Part shown: positions 6,962 through 13,272 of the stretch, piece after piece
How positions within the stretch are numbered: position 1 is the stretch's first letter
Layout: the number at the start of each line of letters is the position of its first letter
Origin: DATBFX01 sp034667245
GTDB lineage: Bacteria > Chloroflexota > Chloroflexia > Thermomicrobiales > UBA6265
Direction: 5' to 3'
DNA length: 13,272 bases
Assembly: GCA_034667245.1 (NCBI GenBank)
Contig: JAXDKI010000114.1
Location: forward strand, 1-13,272
Position numbers and translations under genes: made by a program
Notes under the pieces: model-generated
Database searches by the model: none
Seen by the model: the letters and a program-made list of their open reading frames with translations, nothing else
Told to the model about the DNA's origin: nothing

Positions 6962-9061
6962 GTGAAGGAACAGGCGTTTCGGCTGGGTTTTGACATCGGT
7001 GGCACCTTTACCGATTTCGTCCTCGTCAATGAGCAGAGCGGCGAGACCTTCCTCAACAAGTGCTTGACAACGCCGTCGAATCCGGCGGAGGGAGTGCTCC
7101 AAGGATTGGGCCCCCTCCTCGATCGGGCGGGCATCCGCGGACAAGACGTCTCAATCGCGATCCACGCCACGACCCTGGTCACCAACGCTCTCATCGAGCG
7201 GAAAGGCGCGCGCACCGCACTGCTGACGACCGAGGGCTTCCGCGACGTGCTGGAGATGGGGACCGAAGTTCGCTACGACATCTACGACCTGTTCCTCAAG
7301 CGTCCGGCTCCGTTGGTTCCTCGGCACCTCCGCTTCGGTATCAAAGAGCGGCTCTGGCGGGACGGAACGGTGCTGACGCCGCTCGACCAGAAGGATGTCG
7401 AGCGGGTTGCGTCCGAGCTCGCCGCGAATGGTGTCGAGTCGGTCGCGATTTGCTTCCTCCACTCGTTTCGCGACGATGCGCACGAGCAGTCCGTGCGGGA
7501 GACCGTGCGCCGCATCGTGCCCGACGCGACCATCAGCATCTCCGCGGAGGTGGCGCCCGAGATCCGCGAATACGAGCGCATGTCCACGACCGTCGCCAAT
7601 GCGTACGTCCAGCCGATCTTGAACCGGTACATCGACGAGATCGAAGATCGGCTGCGCGACACTGGATACCAACGACGGCTCTTCCTGATGCTCTCTTCCG
7701 GTGGCACGACCACCGGCGATGCCGCGCGCCGCTTTCCGATTCGCATGACCGAGTCCGGGCCTGCGGCCGGCGTGCTCGCCTCGGCTTACCTGAGCCGAAG
7801 CGTTGGCGTCGATTCTTTCGTCTCCTTCGACATGGGGGGCACCACCGCCAAGATCGGACTCGTTTCCGAGGGGCAACCTTCGATGGCCGGGATGATGGAA
7901 GTGGCGCGCGTGCACCGCTTCAAGAAAGGGAGCGGCATCCCCATCAAGATCCCGGTGATCGAGCTCATCGAAATCGGAGCGGGCGGCGGCTCGATCGCCC
8001 ACATCGACTCCCTGGGACTGCTCAACGTCGGACCGCGCAGTGCCGGAGCCGACCCCGGGCCGGCCTGCTACGGCCTTGGCGGGAACCAGCCGACGGTCAC
8101 CGATGCGAACCTGCTCCTGGGATACTTTTCCGCCGAGAACTTCCTCGGCGGGGAGATGGTCCTGGATCGCGATGCCGCCGTGCGGGCGGTTTCGGACCAA
8201 CTTGCGACCCCCCTGGGGCTGACGGTCGCTGAAGCGGCGCGCGGCGTCTACGAAATCGTCAACCAAAACATGCTGTCGGCGGCGAAGGTGCATGTTGCCG
8301 AGCGGGGTGGGGATCCCCGGCGCCTCTACCTCTTCGCCTTTGGCGGCGCAGGTCCGGCCCACGCCTACGAGTTGACCCGACTTCTGGGGATGCGGGGTTT
8401 CATCGTGCCGCCGGGCGCGGGGGCAACGTCGGCACTCGGACTCGTCGTCACCGCTCCCTCCTTCGAGTTTGCTCGCTCGTACGTCACCCGACTGGACCGC
8501 GCGTCGTGGGACGACCTCCTGGCCATCTTCACTGCCCTCGAATCGGAGGGGTATCAGGTGTTGCGTGAAGCCGGCGTGGACGACATCGAGAACGACGTCG
8601 AGGTCGTCCGTTCGCTCGATCTGAGGCACAAGGGGCAGGGACACGAGCTGAACGTCACCGTTCCGAACGAGGTGTTTGCCGAAGGCTCGACCGAGGCGCT
8701 GGCCAAGCTGTTCTACGAGCGCTACCAGGAGAAGTACGGGCACGCTCTGACACACCTCCCTGTCGAGCTGATCACGTGCCGATGCACGGTGAGGGGACCG
8801 GAGCCGGCAGTGCCGCTCCAGGGCATGGGTCAGGGCCAAGTGGCCGACGCCCGGAAAGGCACTCGACCGGTCTGCTTCGTCGAAGCTGGTGATTTTGTCG
8901 ATACGCCCGTTTACGACCGGTACGGACTCAGCGCCGGCACAGAATTCGATGGCCCCGCGATCGTCGAAGAGCGCGAGTGCACGGTCGTTGTCGGCCCGTC
9001 GGGCAAAGTGCGGGTAGACCACTCGGGACACCTGGTGGTCGATCTCGTGTCAGCGGACTAG
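6962..9061 (+). CDS. hyuA: Hydantoinase/oxoprolinase family protein, subunit A
   Basis: A 699-residue protein, the ATP-binding subunit of the hydantoinase/5-oxoprolinase family (also called N-methylhydantoinase A). Such enzymes open a cyclic amide at the cost of ATP together with subunit B. The N-terminal Hydant_A_N part starts with the phosphate-binding DIGGTFTD at 11-18. The Hydantoinase_A core carries the second phosphate motif DMGGTTAK at 290-297, then GAGGGSIA at 339-346, SAGADPGPACYG at 360-371 and FGGAGPAHA at 460-468. The C-terminal domain follows to the end. Length is typical of hydantoinase A. It starts with GTG behind GAGGAGGT. hyuB follows 120 bases later. The acetone carboxylase alternative is unlikely because subunit B is short and no small gamma subunit gene follows. 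The substrate is not known. Confidence 0.95.
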   Translation: MKEQAFRLGFDIGGTFTDFVLVNEQSGETFLNKCLTTPSNPAEGVLQGLGPLLDRAGIRGQDVSIAIHATTLVTNALIERKGARTALLTTEGFRDVLEMGTEVRYDIYDLFLKRPAPLVPRHLRFGIKERLWRDGTVLTPLDQKDVERVASELAANGVESVAICFLHSFRDDAHEQSVRETVRRIVPDATISISAEVAPEIREYERMSTTVANAYVQPILNRYIDEIEDRLRDTGYQRRLFLMLSSGGTTTGDAARRFPIRMTESGPAAGVLASAYLSRSVGVDSFVSFDMGGTTAKIGLVSEGQPSMAGMMEVARVHRFKKGSGIPIKIPVIELIEIGAGGGSIAHIDSLGLLNVGPRSAGADPGPACYGLGGNQPTVTDANLLLGYFSAENFLGGEMVLDRDAAVRAVSDQLATPLGLTVAEAARGVYEIVNQNMLSAAKVHVAERGGDPRRLYLFAFGGAGPAHAYELTRLLGMRGFIVPPGAGATSALGLVVTAPSFEFARSYVTRLDRASWDDLLAIFTALESEGYQVLREAGVDDIENDVEVVRSLDLRHKGQGHELNVTVPNEVFAEGSTEALAKLFYERYQEKYGHALTHLPVELITCRCTVRGPEPAVPLQGMGQGQVADARKGTRPVCFVEAGDFVDTPVYDRYGLSAGTEFDGPAIVEERECTVVVGPSGKVRVDHSGHLVVDLVSAD

Positions 9062-9181
9062 GGACCTGGCAGACTCCCCTTTCGGGGTCGGTTCGGGGAG
9101 ATTTGAGACCGAACGTCGCACCACGGTAGCAGGGCAGGAGTCTGTTCGCCGGTGGGGGCTCGCTTGAAGGAGGGGAAGAAG
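9062..9181. other. hyuA-hyuB spacer with competing hairpins
   Basis: This 120-base spacer is longer than others in these operons. CTCCCC (9074-9079) can pair with GGGGAG (9095-9100), while GTTCGG (9091-9096) can instead pair with CCGAAC (9109-9114); the two share bases 9095-9096 and exclude each other. CCCC-TTTC-GGGG (9076-9087) is a third choice. There is no T-run, so termination is not indicated; a processing or translation-control role is possible but unproven. Confidence 0.35.
9169..9173 (+). promoter_or_regulatory. Ribosome binding site of hyuB
   Basis: GGAGG within AAGGAGGGG, eight bases before the GTG at 9182. This near-ideal site decides the hyuB start over the in-frame GTG at 9152, which would place the site inside the gene. 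Confidence 0.8.
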
Positions 9182-10831
9182 GTGCCGGAACTCGATCCGG
9201 TCGGCTTGCAAATACGGTGGAGCCGGCTGATCACGATCATGGACGAGGTCGATGCGGCGCTGGTGCGGACGTCATTCTCGACCATCGTCGGCGAGAGCCG
9301 CGACTTTGCCGTCGTGATGCTGGACGGCGAGGCGCGGTCGGTGGCCCAGTCGCAGCTCTCCTCGCCGGCTTTCACCTGTTCGCTGCCCACTGCCACCCGC
9401 CACATGCTTCGCCAGTTTCCACCCGAGACGCTCGCGCCGGGCGACGTCCTCGTCACCAACGACCCCTGGCTCGCGCACGGGCACCTCCCCGACCTCTACC
9501 TCGTGTTGCCCCTCTTCACCCCCGGCCTGGATCGGCCGGTTGCCTACCTTGCCACGGCGGCGCACGTCAGCGACATCGGTGGACGGCTCGACGAATTGGT
9601 CGCGCGTGACCTCTACGAAGAAGGCCTCCGCATCCCCCCGAGCAAGTTGTTCATTGCGGGCGCCGAGAACGAACAACTCTTCCGCATCATCGAAGCCAAC
9701 GTGCGCGTGCCGCAGATGGTCATTGGGGACATCTACGCAATCATCGGCTCCATGCAGCTCGGGGCATCCCGCTTCGAGGAAGTCGTGCGCGACTATGGGG
9801 CTTCAGGATTTCAGGCACTCTGCAACCAGATCTTATCGCTATCCGAAACAGCGATGCGGAACGCCATCAGGGCCATCCCAATCGGCCAGTACTCGGCAGA
9901 AGTCGAGGCGGACGGCTACGACCACCCGATCAAGGTTTGCGTGACGATCACGGCGAGCGGCGATGCATTGTTGGTCGACTACGCAGGGTCATCCGACCAG
10001 ACCTCGACCTCGAGTATCAACTGCGTGCTCAACGTCACCCATGCCCACACGATCGTCTCCTTCAAGGCGAGCCTCCTGCCGGACTTGCCAAACAACGAGG
10101 GCTTGTTCCGTCCGATCCGTGTCGAGGCCCCCCTGGGGTCGATCTTCAATGCGCGCTTCCCGGCCGCGGTGCGGGCGCGCACCAAGTCCAGCTACCACCT
10201 TCACAACGCCCTCTACCGGGCGCTTTCAGGCGTCTTGCCCGAGCGCGTCCAGGCTGGCAGTGGGTCACTCTGGTCGATGTCCTGCTACGGTCAGGACGAG
10301 GACGGAAACCCGGTCGCCGCCCATCTCCTACCGAACGGAGGCAAAGGAGCGGTCTACCGCGAGGACGGGTTGCCGACGATCGCGTTCCCCAGCAATGGAA
10401 CGCTGACGCCGGTGGAGATCGTCGAGAACAACGTCCCATTGCAGGTCGTTCGCCGCGAGCTTGTGCCCGACTCCGGTGGCGCCGGTCGGCATCGCGGTGG
10501 TCTTGGGCAAGAGTTGGCGTTCCAAGTCGTGGGCGAACGGTCTCTCCAGGTCCGGGTTCGCCCTGACAAGGTGCGATTTCCAGCCCCCGGGATCTGTGGC
10601 GGGTACCCGGGCGCCGCGGGAGCGCTCTTGCTGGACGGGCAACCAATTCCGCCACGGACGATGCAGCTGGAACCTGGTGAGGAGCTCGTGATCAGGATCC
10701 CCGGCGGAGGTGGCTTCGGCGATCCACACGAGCGGAACCCTGAAGCACTTGTCGCAGACCTTGAAGCTGGATACGTGAGCGAGGCCGCAGCCGAGCGGTT
10801 CTACGGAAGACGCCCGCAGGCAGGGAAATAG
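9182..10831 (+). CDS. hyuB: Hydantoinase/oxoprolinase family protein, subunit B
   Basis: A 549-residue partner of HyuA (Hydantoinase_B family). The family opening is plain: LDPVGLQIRWSRL, then RTSFSTIVGESRDFA (about 30-44). NDPWLAHGHLPD is at 93-104 and HVSDIGG at 128-134, rich in the acidic and His residues typical of the active region. Further on come DSGGAGRHRGG at 430-440 and the C-terminal GGGGFGDP at 508-515. The frame is open from a GTG at 9152, but GTG at 9182 has a near-perfect ribosome binding site and gives the family N-terminus, so it is chosen. Together with HyuA it should form the ATP-dependent ring-opening enzyme. At this length it matches hydantoinase-type B subunits, not the larger acetone carboxylase subunit. 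Confidence 0.95.
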   Translation: MPELDPVGLQIRWSRLITIMDEVDAALVRTSFSTIVGESRDFAVVMLDGEARSVAQSQLSSPAFTCSLPTATRHMLRQFPPETLAPGDVLVTNDPWLAHGHLPDLYLVLPLFTPGLDRPVAYLATAAHVSDIGGRLDELVARDLYEEGLRIPPSKLFIAGAENEQLFRIIEANVRVPQMVIGDIYAIIGSMQLGASRFEEVVRDYGASGFQALCNQILSLSETAMRNAIRAIPIGQYSAEVEADGYDHPIKVCVTITASGDALLVDYAGSSDQTSTSSINCVLNVTHAHTIVSFKASLLPDLPNNEGLFRPIRVEAPLGSIFNARFPAAVRARTKSSYHLHNALYRALSGVLPERVQAGSGSLWSMSCYGQDEDGNPVAAHLLPNGGKGAVYREDGLPTIAFPSNGTLTPVEIVENNVPLQVVRRELVPDSGGAGRHRGGLGQELAFQVVGERSLQVRVRPDKVRFPAPGICGGYPGAAGALLLDGQPIPPRTMQLEPGEELVIRIPGGGGFGDPHERNPEALVADLEAGYVSEAAAERFYGRRPQAGK

Positions 10832-10848
10832 GCGCGGCTGACTGCCCG

Positions 10849-10861
10849 CACGAGGCTCGTG
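10849..10861. repeat. Dyad CACGAG-G-CTCGTG between hyuB and the amidase gene
   Basis: A perfect 6-1-6 inverted repeat in the spacer between two co-directional genes. It shares the outer pattern CACG-N5-CGTG with the dyad at 28-40. It may be a binding site or chance. Confidence 0.3.
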
Positions 10862-10928
10862 ATCCGCGGCGGTGCGTGATGTGATGGGCCCGGCCAATGG
10901 TCGGTTGAGGCGGAGAGTTGTGGCGCTG

Positions 10929-12338
10929 ATGGATGAAATCCTGGGGTTGGTCGAGGTCGCCCAGTCGATCTGGCAGCGGGAGCGGTCCCCGGTCGAGGTA
11001 GTCGAGGAAGCGCTCGGACGTGCTGAGCGCCTAAACCCCGTCCTAAACGCCTACATCACCATCCTCCCGGACCGGGCGCTGGCCGAGGCACGCGACGCCG
11101 AGCAAGAGATCGTGCGCGGCGGTTACCGGGGCCCGCTGCACGGGGTGCCGGTCTCGGTCAAGGACATTTTCGCCACGCGCGGGATCCGGACGACGGCGGG
11201 GTCCCGGGTGCTGGCGGACCAGGTGCCGGATGAGGACGCGACGGTCGTCCGGAAACTCCGAGAGGCCGGCGCCATCCTGATCGCCAAGGCCAACACGTAC
11301 CAGTTCGCCTGTTCGCCGCCACACCCGGACTACGGGCCGACCCGAAACCCCTGGGACCTGTCGCGAACTACCCGCGGCTCCAGTAGTGGATCGGCCGCCG
11401 CGGTCGCCGCCGGGATCGACTTCGGTTCGATCGGAAGCGACACCGGCGGCTCGATCCGCATCCCCGCCGCGTTTACGGGCATCACGGGACTGAAGCCGAC
11501 CCAGGGCCGGGTCGGACGCTTCGGCATGCAGCCGGTGTCGTGGACGCTCGACCACGCGGGGCCGTTGGCCCGCTCCGTTGCGGATGTCGCCGCCATCTTC
11601 GCCGCCATCGCGGGACGCGACGAGCGCGATTCGGGGTCGATCGAGGGAGCGGAAATCCGCGCAATCTCCGGAGGGGACCGGCTCGACGGGCTCGTCGTTG
11701 GGGTTCTGACCGAGTTCATGGAAGGCGGAGTGGAGCCGGACGTCCTCGCCGCTGTCGAGCGTGGGATCGCCGTGCTGGCGGAGTTGGGCTCCACCCTGAG
11801 ACCGATCACTGTGCCGGAATTGAGGCAGCCCGCCATGACGGCGCACCGACAGGTCATGTGGTCAGAGGCGGCCCACAATCATCGCGCCTCGTTCCCAAGC
11901 CGGTCGCACGAGTACACCGAAATCCTGCAGCGGCGCCTCGCCGATGCCCGAGCGGTGCCGGCGATCGACTATCTGCACGGCTTGGACGAGCGGCGCCGGA
12001 TCAAGGCGCGAGTGGCCGAAGTGCAGCGAGAAATCGATCTCTTCGTCCTGCCGACAGCCCCGATGGTCGCGACACCGTTGGAGACTGTGGAACCTGCCGG
12101 CGCCGATCGGAAAGAAGAGTTGACCGCCCTCAGTACCTGGAATTCGCCGTTCGACGTGACGGGACAACCCGCACTTTCGGTGCCGTGCGGATTCTCACGG
12201 GACGGGTTGCCTGTCGGACTGCAGCTCGTCGGCCGCGACCGAGAAGATGAACTCGTGCTGCGCGTTGGGGCGATCTTCCAGGCGCACACGGAGTGGCACC
12301 GGCGCCATCCGGACGTTGGAGCGCAGGAACTTCGGTGA
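10929..12338 (+). CDS. Amidase-signature-family hydrolase (GatA-like amidase)
   Basis: A 469-residue cytoplasmic amidase of the amidase signature family, which splits carboxamides to acid plus ammonia. The catalytic Lys is in VSVKDIF (K78), the cis-Ser is the first Ser of GSSSGSAAAVAAG (S151), and the nucleophile is in SDTGGSIRIPA (S175), 24 residues after the cis-Ser as in the family. The C-terminal part has the usual GQPALSVPCG and GLPVGLQLVG. The signature glycine pair is RG rather than GG just before the serines. The frame is open from GTG 10872; ATG 10929 is preferred because it gives the usual family N-terminus, with GGAGAG about 11 bases upstream, but the start is uncertain. It is unlikely to be true GatA, since no gatB or gatC lies here; it probably acts after HyuAB on a ring-opened amide. 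Confidence 0.9.
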   Translation: MDEILGLVEVAQSIWQRERSPVEVVEEALGRAERLNPVLNAYITILPDRALAEARDAEQEIVRGGYRGPLHGVPVSVKDIFATRGIRTTAGSRVLADQVPDEDATVVRKLREAGAILIAKANTYQFACSPPHPDYGPTRNPWDLSRTTRGSSSGSAAAVAAGIDFGSIGSDTGGSIRIPAAFTGITGLKPTQGRVGRFGMQPVSWTLDHAGPLARSVADVAAIFAAIAGRDERDSGSIEGAEIRAISGGDRLDGLVVGVLTEFMEGGVEPDVLAAVERGIAVLAELGSTLRPITVPELRQPAMTAHRQVMWSEAAHNHRASFPSRSHEYTEILQRRLADARAVPAIDYLHGLDERRRIKARVAEVQREIDLFVLPTAPMVATPLETVEPAGADRKEELTALSTWNSPFDVTGQPALSVPCGFSRDGLPVGLQLVGRDREDELVLRVGAIFQAHTEWHRRHPDVGAQELR

Positions 12339-12812
12339 CCGCTGGAGCTGCTTGCCGTACCACGACTGCACCGCGGCGCAGCCGAAGCATTCTCACTGGG
12401 CCGGCCGAAATACTACAGCGCCTATGGTCGGCGCGGATTGGGACGATGAAGGACGTTCAATCTCTCGGCGATCACTGTCACCGGTTGGATCATCGCGACC
12501 GACGACCGACGCGTCGCGACTGACTGCGAGACGCGCTCGTGCAACTATATCTGTAGCCAATCGCCTCGCTGGCAACCTCGCTGTGGAGACGAAGAAGGGC
12601 AAAGCCGAGCACGGGGGCCAGGGTATGCACAGCCGCCCATCGTCCTTGTGGATTGAGGGCACTCCGGGGCGACCAAGGCGGATGGTGAATCGGAGTGCAT
12701 GATCCGGTGCTCGACGACGAATTGTTCGAGCGGGCGTAACAAGATCGATCTCAAGCGGCTACACCCCACCCAGCGTTCCTCAGACTCGGCGCACGCAATC
12801 CCGATCCAGACG
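12339..12812. other. Gap without recognisable gene, after the amidase gene
   Basis: Short open frames on both strands lack ribosome binding sites and family resemblance. I see no tRNA, no clear terminator and no obvious attachment site. There is a TCGCGAC/GTCGCGA inverted repeat (12493-12499 and 12513-12519) and the palindrome CGACGCGTCG (12507-12516), of unknown meaning. The stretch probably contains the boundary between the catabolic cluster and a mobile-element remnant. Confidence 0.5.
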
Positions 12813-13272
12813 TGGTCTGTCAAGAATCACGCCCGCCGGTCAGCGCAAGAGCCACGGATACGGGCGATGCTGATGCTCGCGCAGAGCGAGACGGGCATCC
12901 CCATCCTTCCCGACGATCTCGATACCGATCCTTAGCTGCTCAACTGCATTGATGGCATCATTGACCTACGGACCGGGGAACTCACGGGGCACGACCCAGA
13001 TCACCACACCACGAAATTGATTCCGTACCGCTTTGACCCGGACGCGCCGTGTCCCAATTGGGACGCATACCTCGCATCCGTCACGGGCGGCGACGCGGCG
13101 CTCGCGGCGTACCTGCAGCGGGCGGTCGGGTATGCGCTCATCGGGGGCAACCCCGAGCGGGTCCTGCTCATCTTGCACGGGGAGGGTCGGAACGGGAAAT
13201 CGACCTTCCTGGAAACGCTCAAAACCGTCTTTGCCGACTACGCGAAAACCACGGCGCCGCCTACCCTCATCG
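12699..13272 (+). pseudogene. P4-type phage/plasmid primase-helicase, interrupted and partial
   Basis: The frame runs from about 12657 to the window end and encodes part of a primase-helicase of the phage/plasmid P4 family (D5_N region plus SF3-type ATPase), a replication protein of mobile elements. Recognisable homology begins near 12813 with HARRSAQEPRIRAMLMLAQSE. After the stop, LLNCIDGIIDLRTGEL and LQRAVGYALIGG follow, and a Walker A motif GEGRNGKS lies at 13179-13202. A single TAG at 12933-12935 stands where the family usually has Trp (DPWLLN); one base change from TGG would explain it. Upstream of 12813 there is no family sequence, and no in-frame ATG or GTG follows the stop before the window ends. 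The gene continues past the edge. It looks like a decayed mobile-element gene; amber readthrough is a remote alternative. Confidence 0.8.

Noticed and set aside
7151..9031. Minus-strand open frame of 626 codons opposite hyuA
   Set aside because: hyuA shows intact family motifs end to end on the plus strand; the antisense frame has low-complexity Arg/His/Asp-rich sequence and no recognisable domain.
6962..10831. HyuA/HyuB as acetone or acetophenone carboxylase
   Set aside because: Subunit B is about 550 residues, the length of hydantoinase B, and no small gamma subunit gene follows; the amide-hydrolase neighbours favour a hydantoinase-type role.
10929..12338. Amidase as GatA of the Glu-tRNA(Gln) amidotransferase
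   Set aside because: No gatB or gatC nearby and the gene sits in a catabolic operon; GatA-like sequence alone is not specific.
12247..12702. Open frame overlapping the end of the amidase gene
   Set aside because: Begins inside the amidase in another frame; no motifs and no ribosome binding site.
12933..12935. TAG as evidence of a recoded (amber-as-sense) phage
   Set aside because: Only one case in the window, all other genes use standard stops including TAG, and the upstream part of the gene is also missing; decay is simpler.
1..13272. CRISPR array, tRNA, rRNA or insertion-sequence ends
   Set aside because: No regularly spaced repeats, no cloverleaf-like sequence, and no transposase or terminal inverted repeats were seen on either strand.

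Overview
The window is high-GC bacterial DNA with many GTG starts and strong AGGAG-type ribosome binding sites. It holds two divergent, catabolic-looking gene sets and, at its right edge, the decayed end of an unrelated mobile-element gene. No gene fixes the taxon. The GC content, the mix of oligopeptide-type ABC uptake genes with hydantoinase/oxoprolinase genes, and a main binding protein without a lipobox cysteine would fit a Chloroflexota (Thermomicrobia-like) or actinobacterial genome; this is a weak inference.

Left half, minus strand, read from 6401 down to 154: a signal-less family-5 solute-binding protein, a second family-5 binding protein with a normal Sec signal peptide, a DppB-type permease, a DppC-type permease, and a metal-dependent amidohydrolase. 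Gaps are 21, 28, 3 and 64 bases, so they form one transcription unit. Just upstream is a near-consensus sigma-70-type promoter, TTGACA-16-TATACT, at 6457-6484. No transporter ATPase gene is present in the window.

Centre: a 560-base divergent control region (6402-6961) with no convincing gene but several inverted repeats, including GTCAGAC-N6-GTCTGAC (6653-6672), a 10-of-11-pair dyad at 6822-6856, and GAGACG-AC-CGTCTC at 6887-6900. No regulator gene is seen nearby.

Right half, plus strand: hyuA and hyuB, the two subunits of an ATP-dependent hydantoinase/5-oxoprolinase-type enzyme, then an amidase-signature-family hydrolase (Lys-Ser-Ser triad). The likely combined role is uptake of a small peptide-like or cyclic-amide compound, ATP-driven opening of an amide ring, and hydrolysis of the product by the amidase, with the amidohydrolase acting on a related bond. 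The substrate cannot be read from the sequence.

Right edge: 12339-12812 shows no recognisable gene. From about 12813 to the window end the plus strand encodes the D5_N/Walker A part of a P4-type phage or plasmid primase-helicase. Its reading frame is broken by one TAG (12933-12935) exactly where the family usually has Trp, and its N-terminal part is not recognisable, so it looks like a mobile-element relic next to the catabolic cluster.
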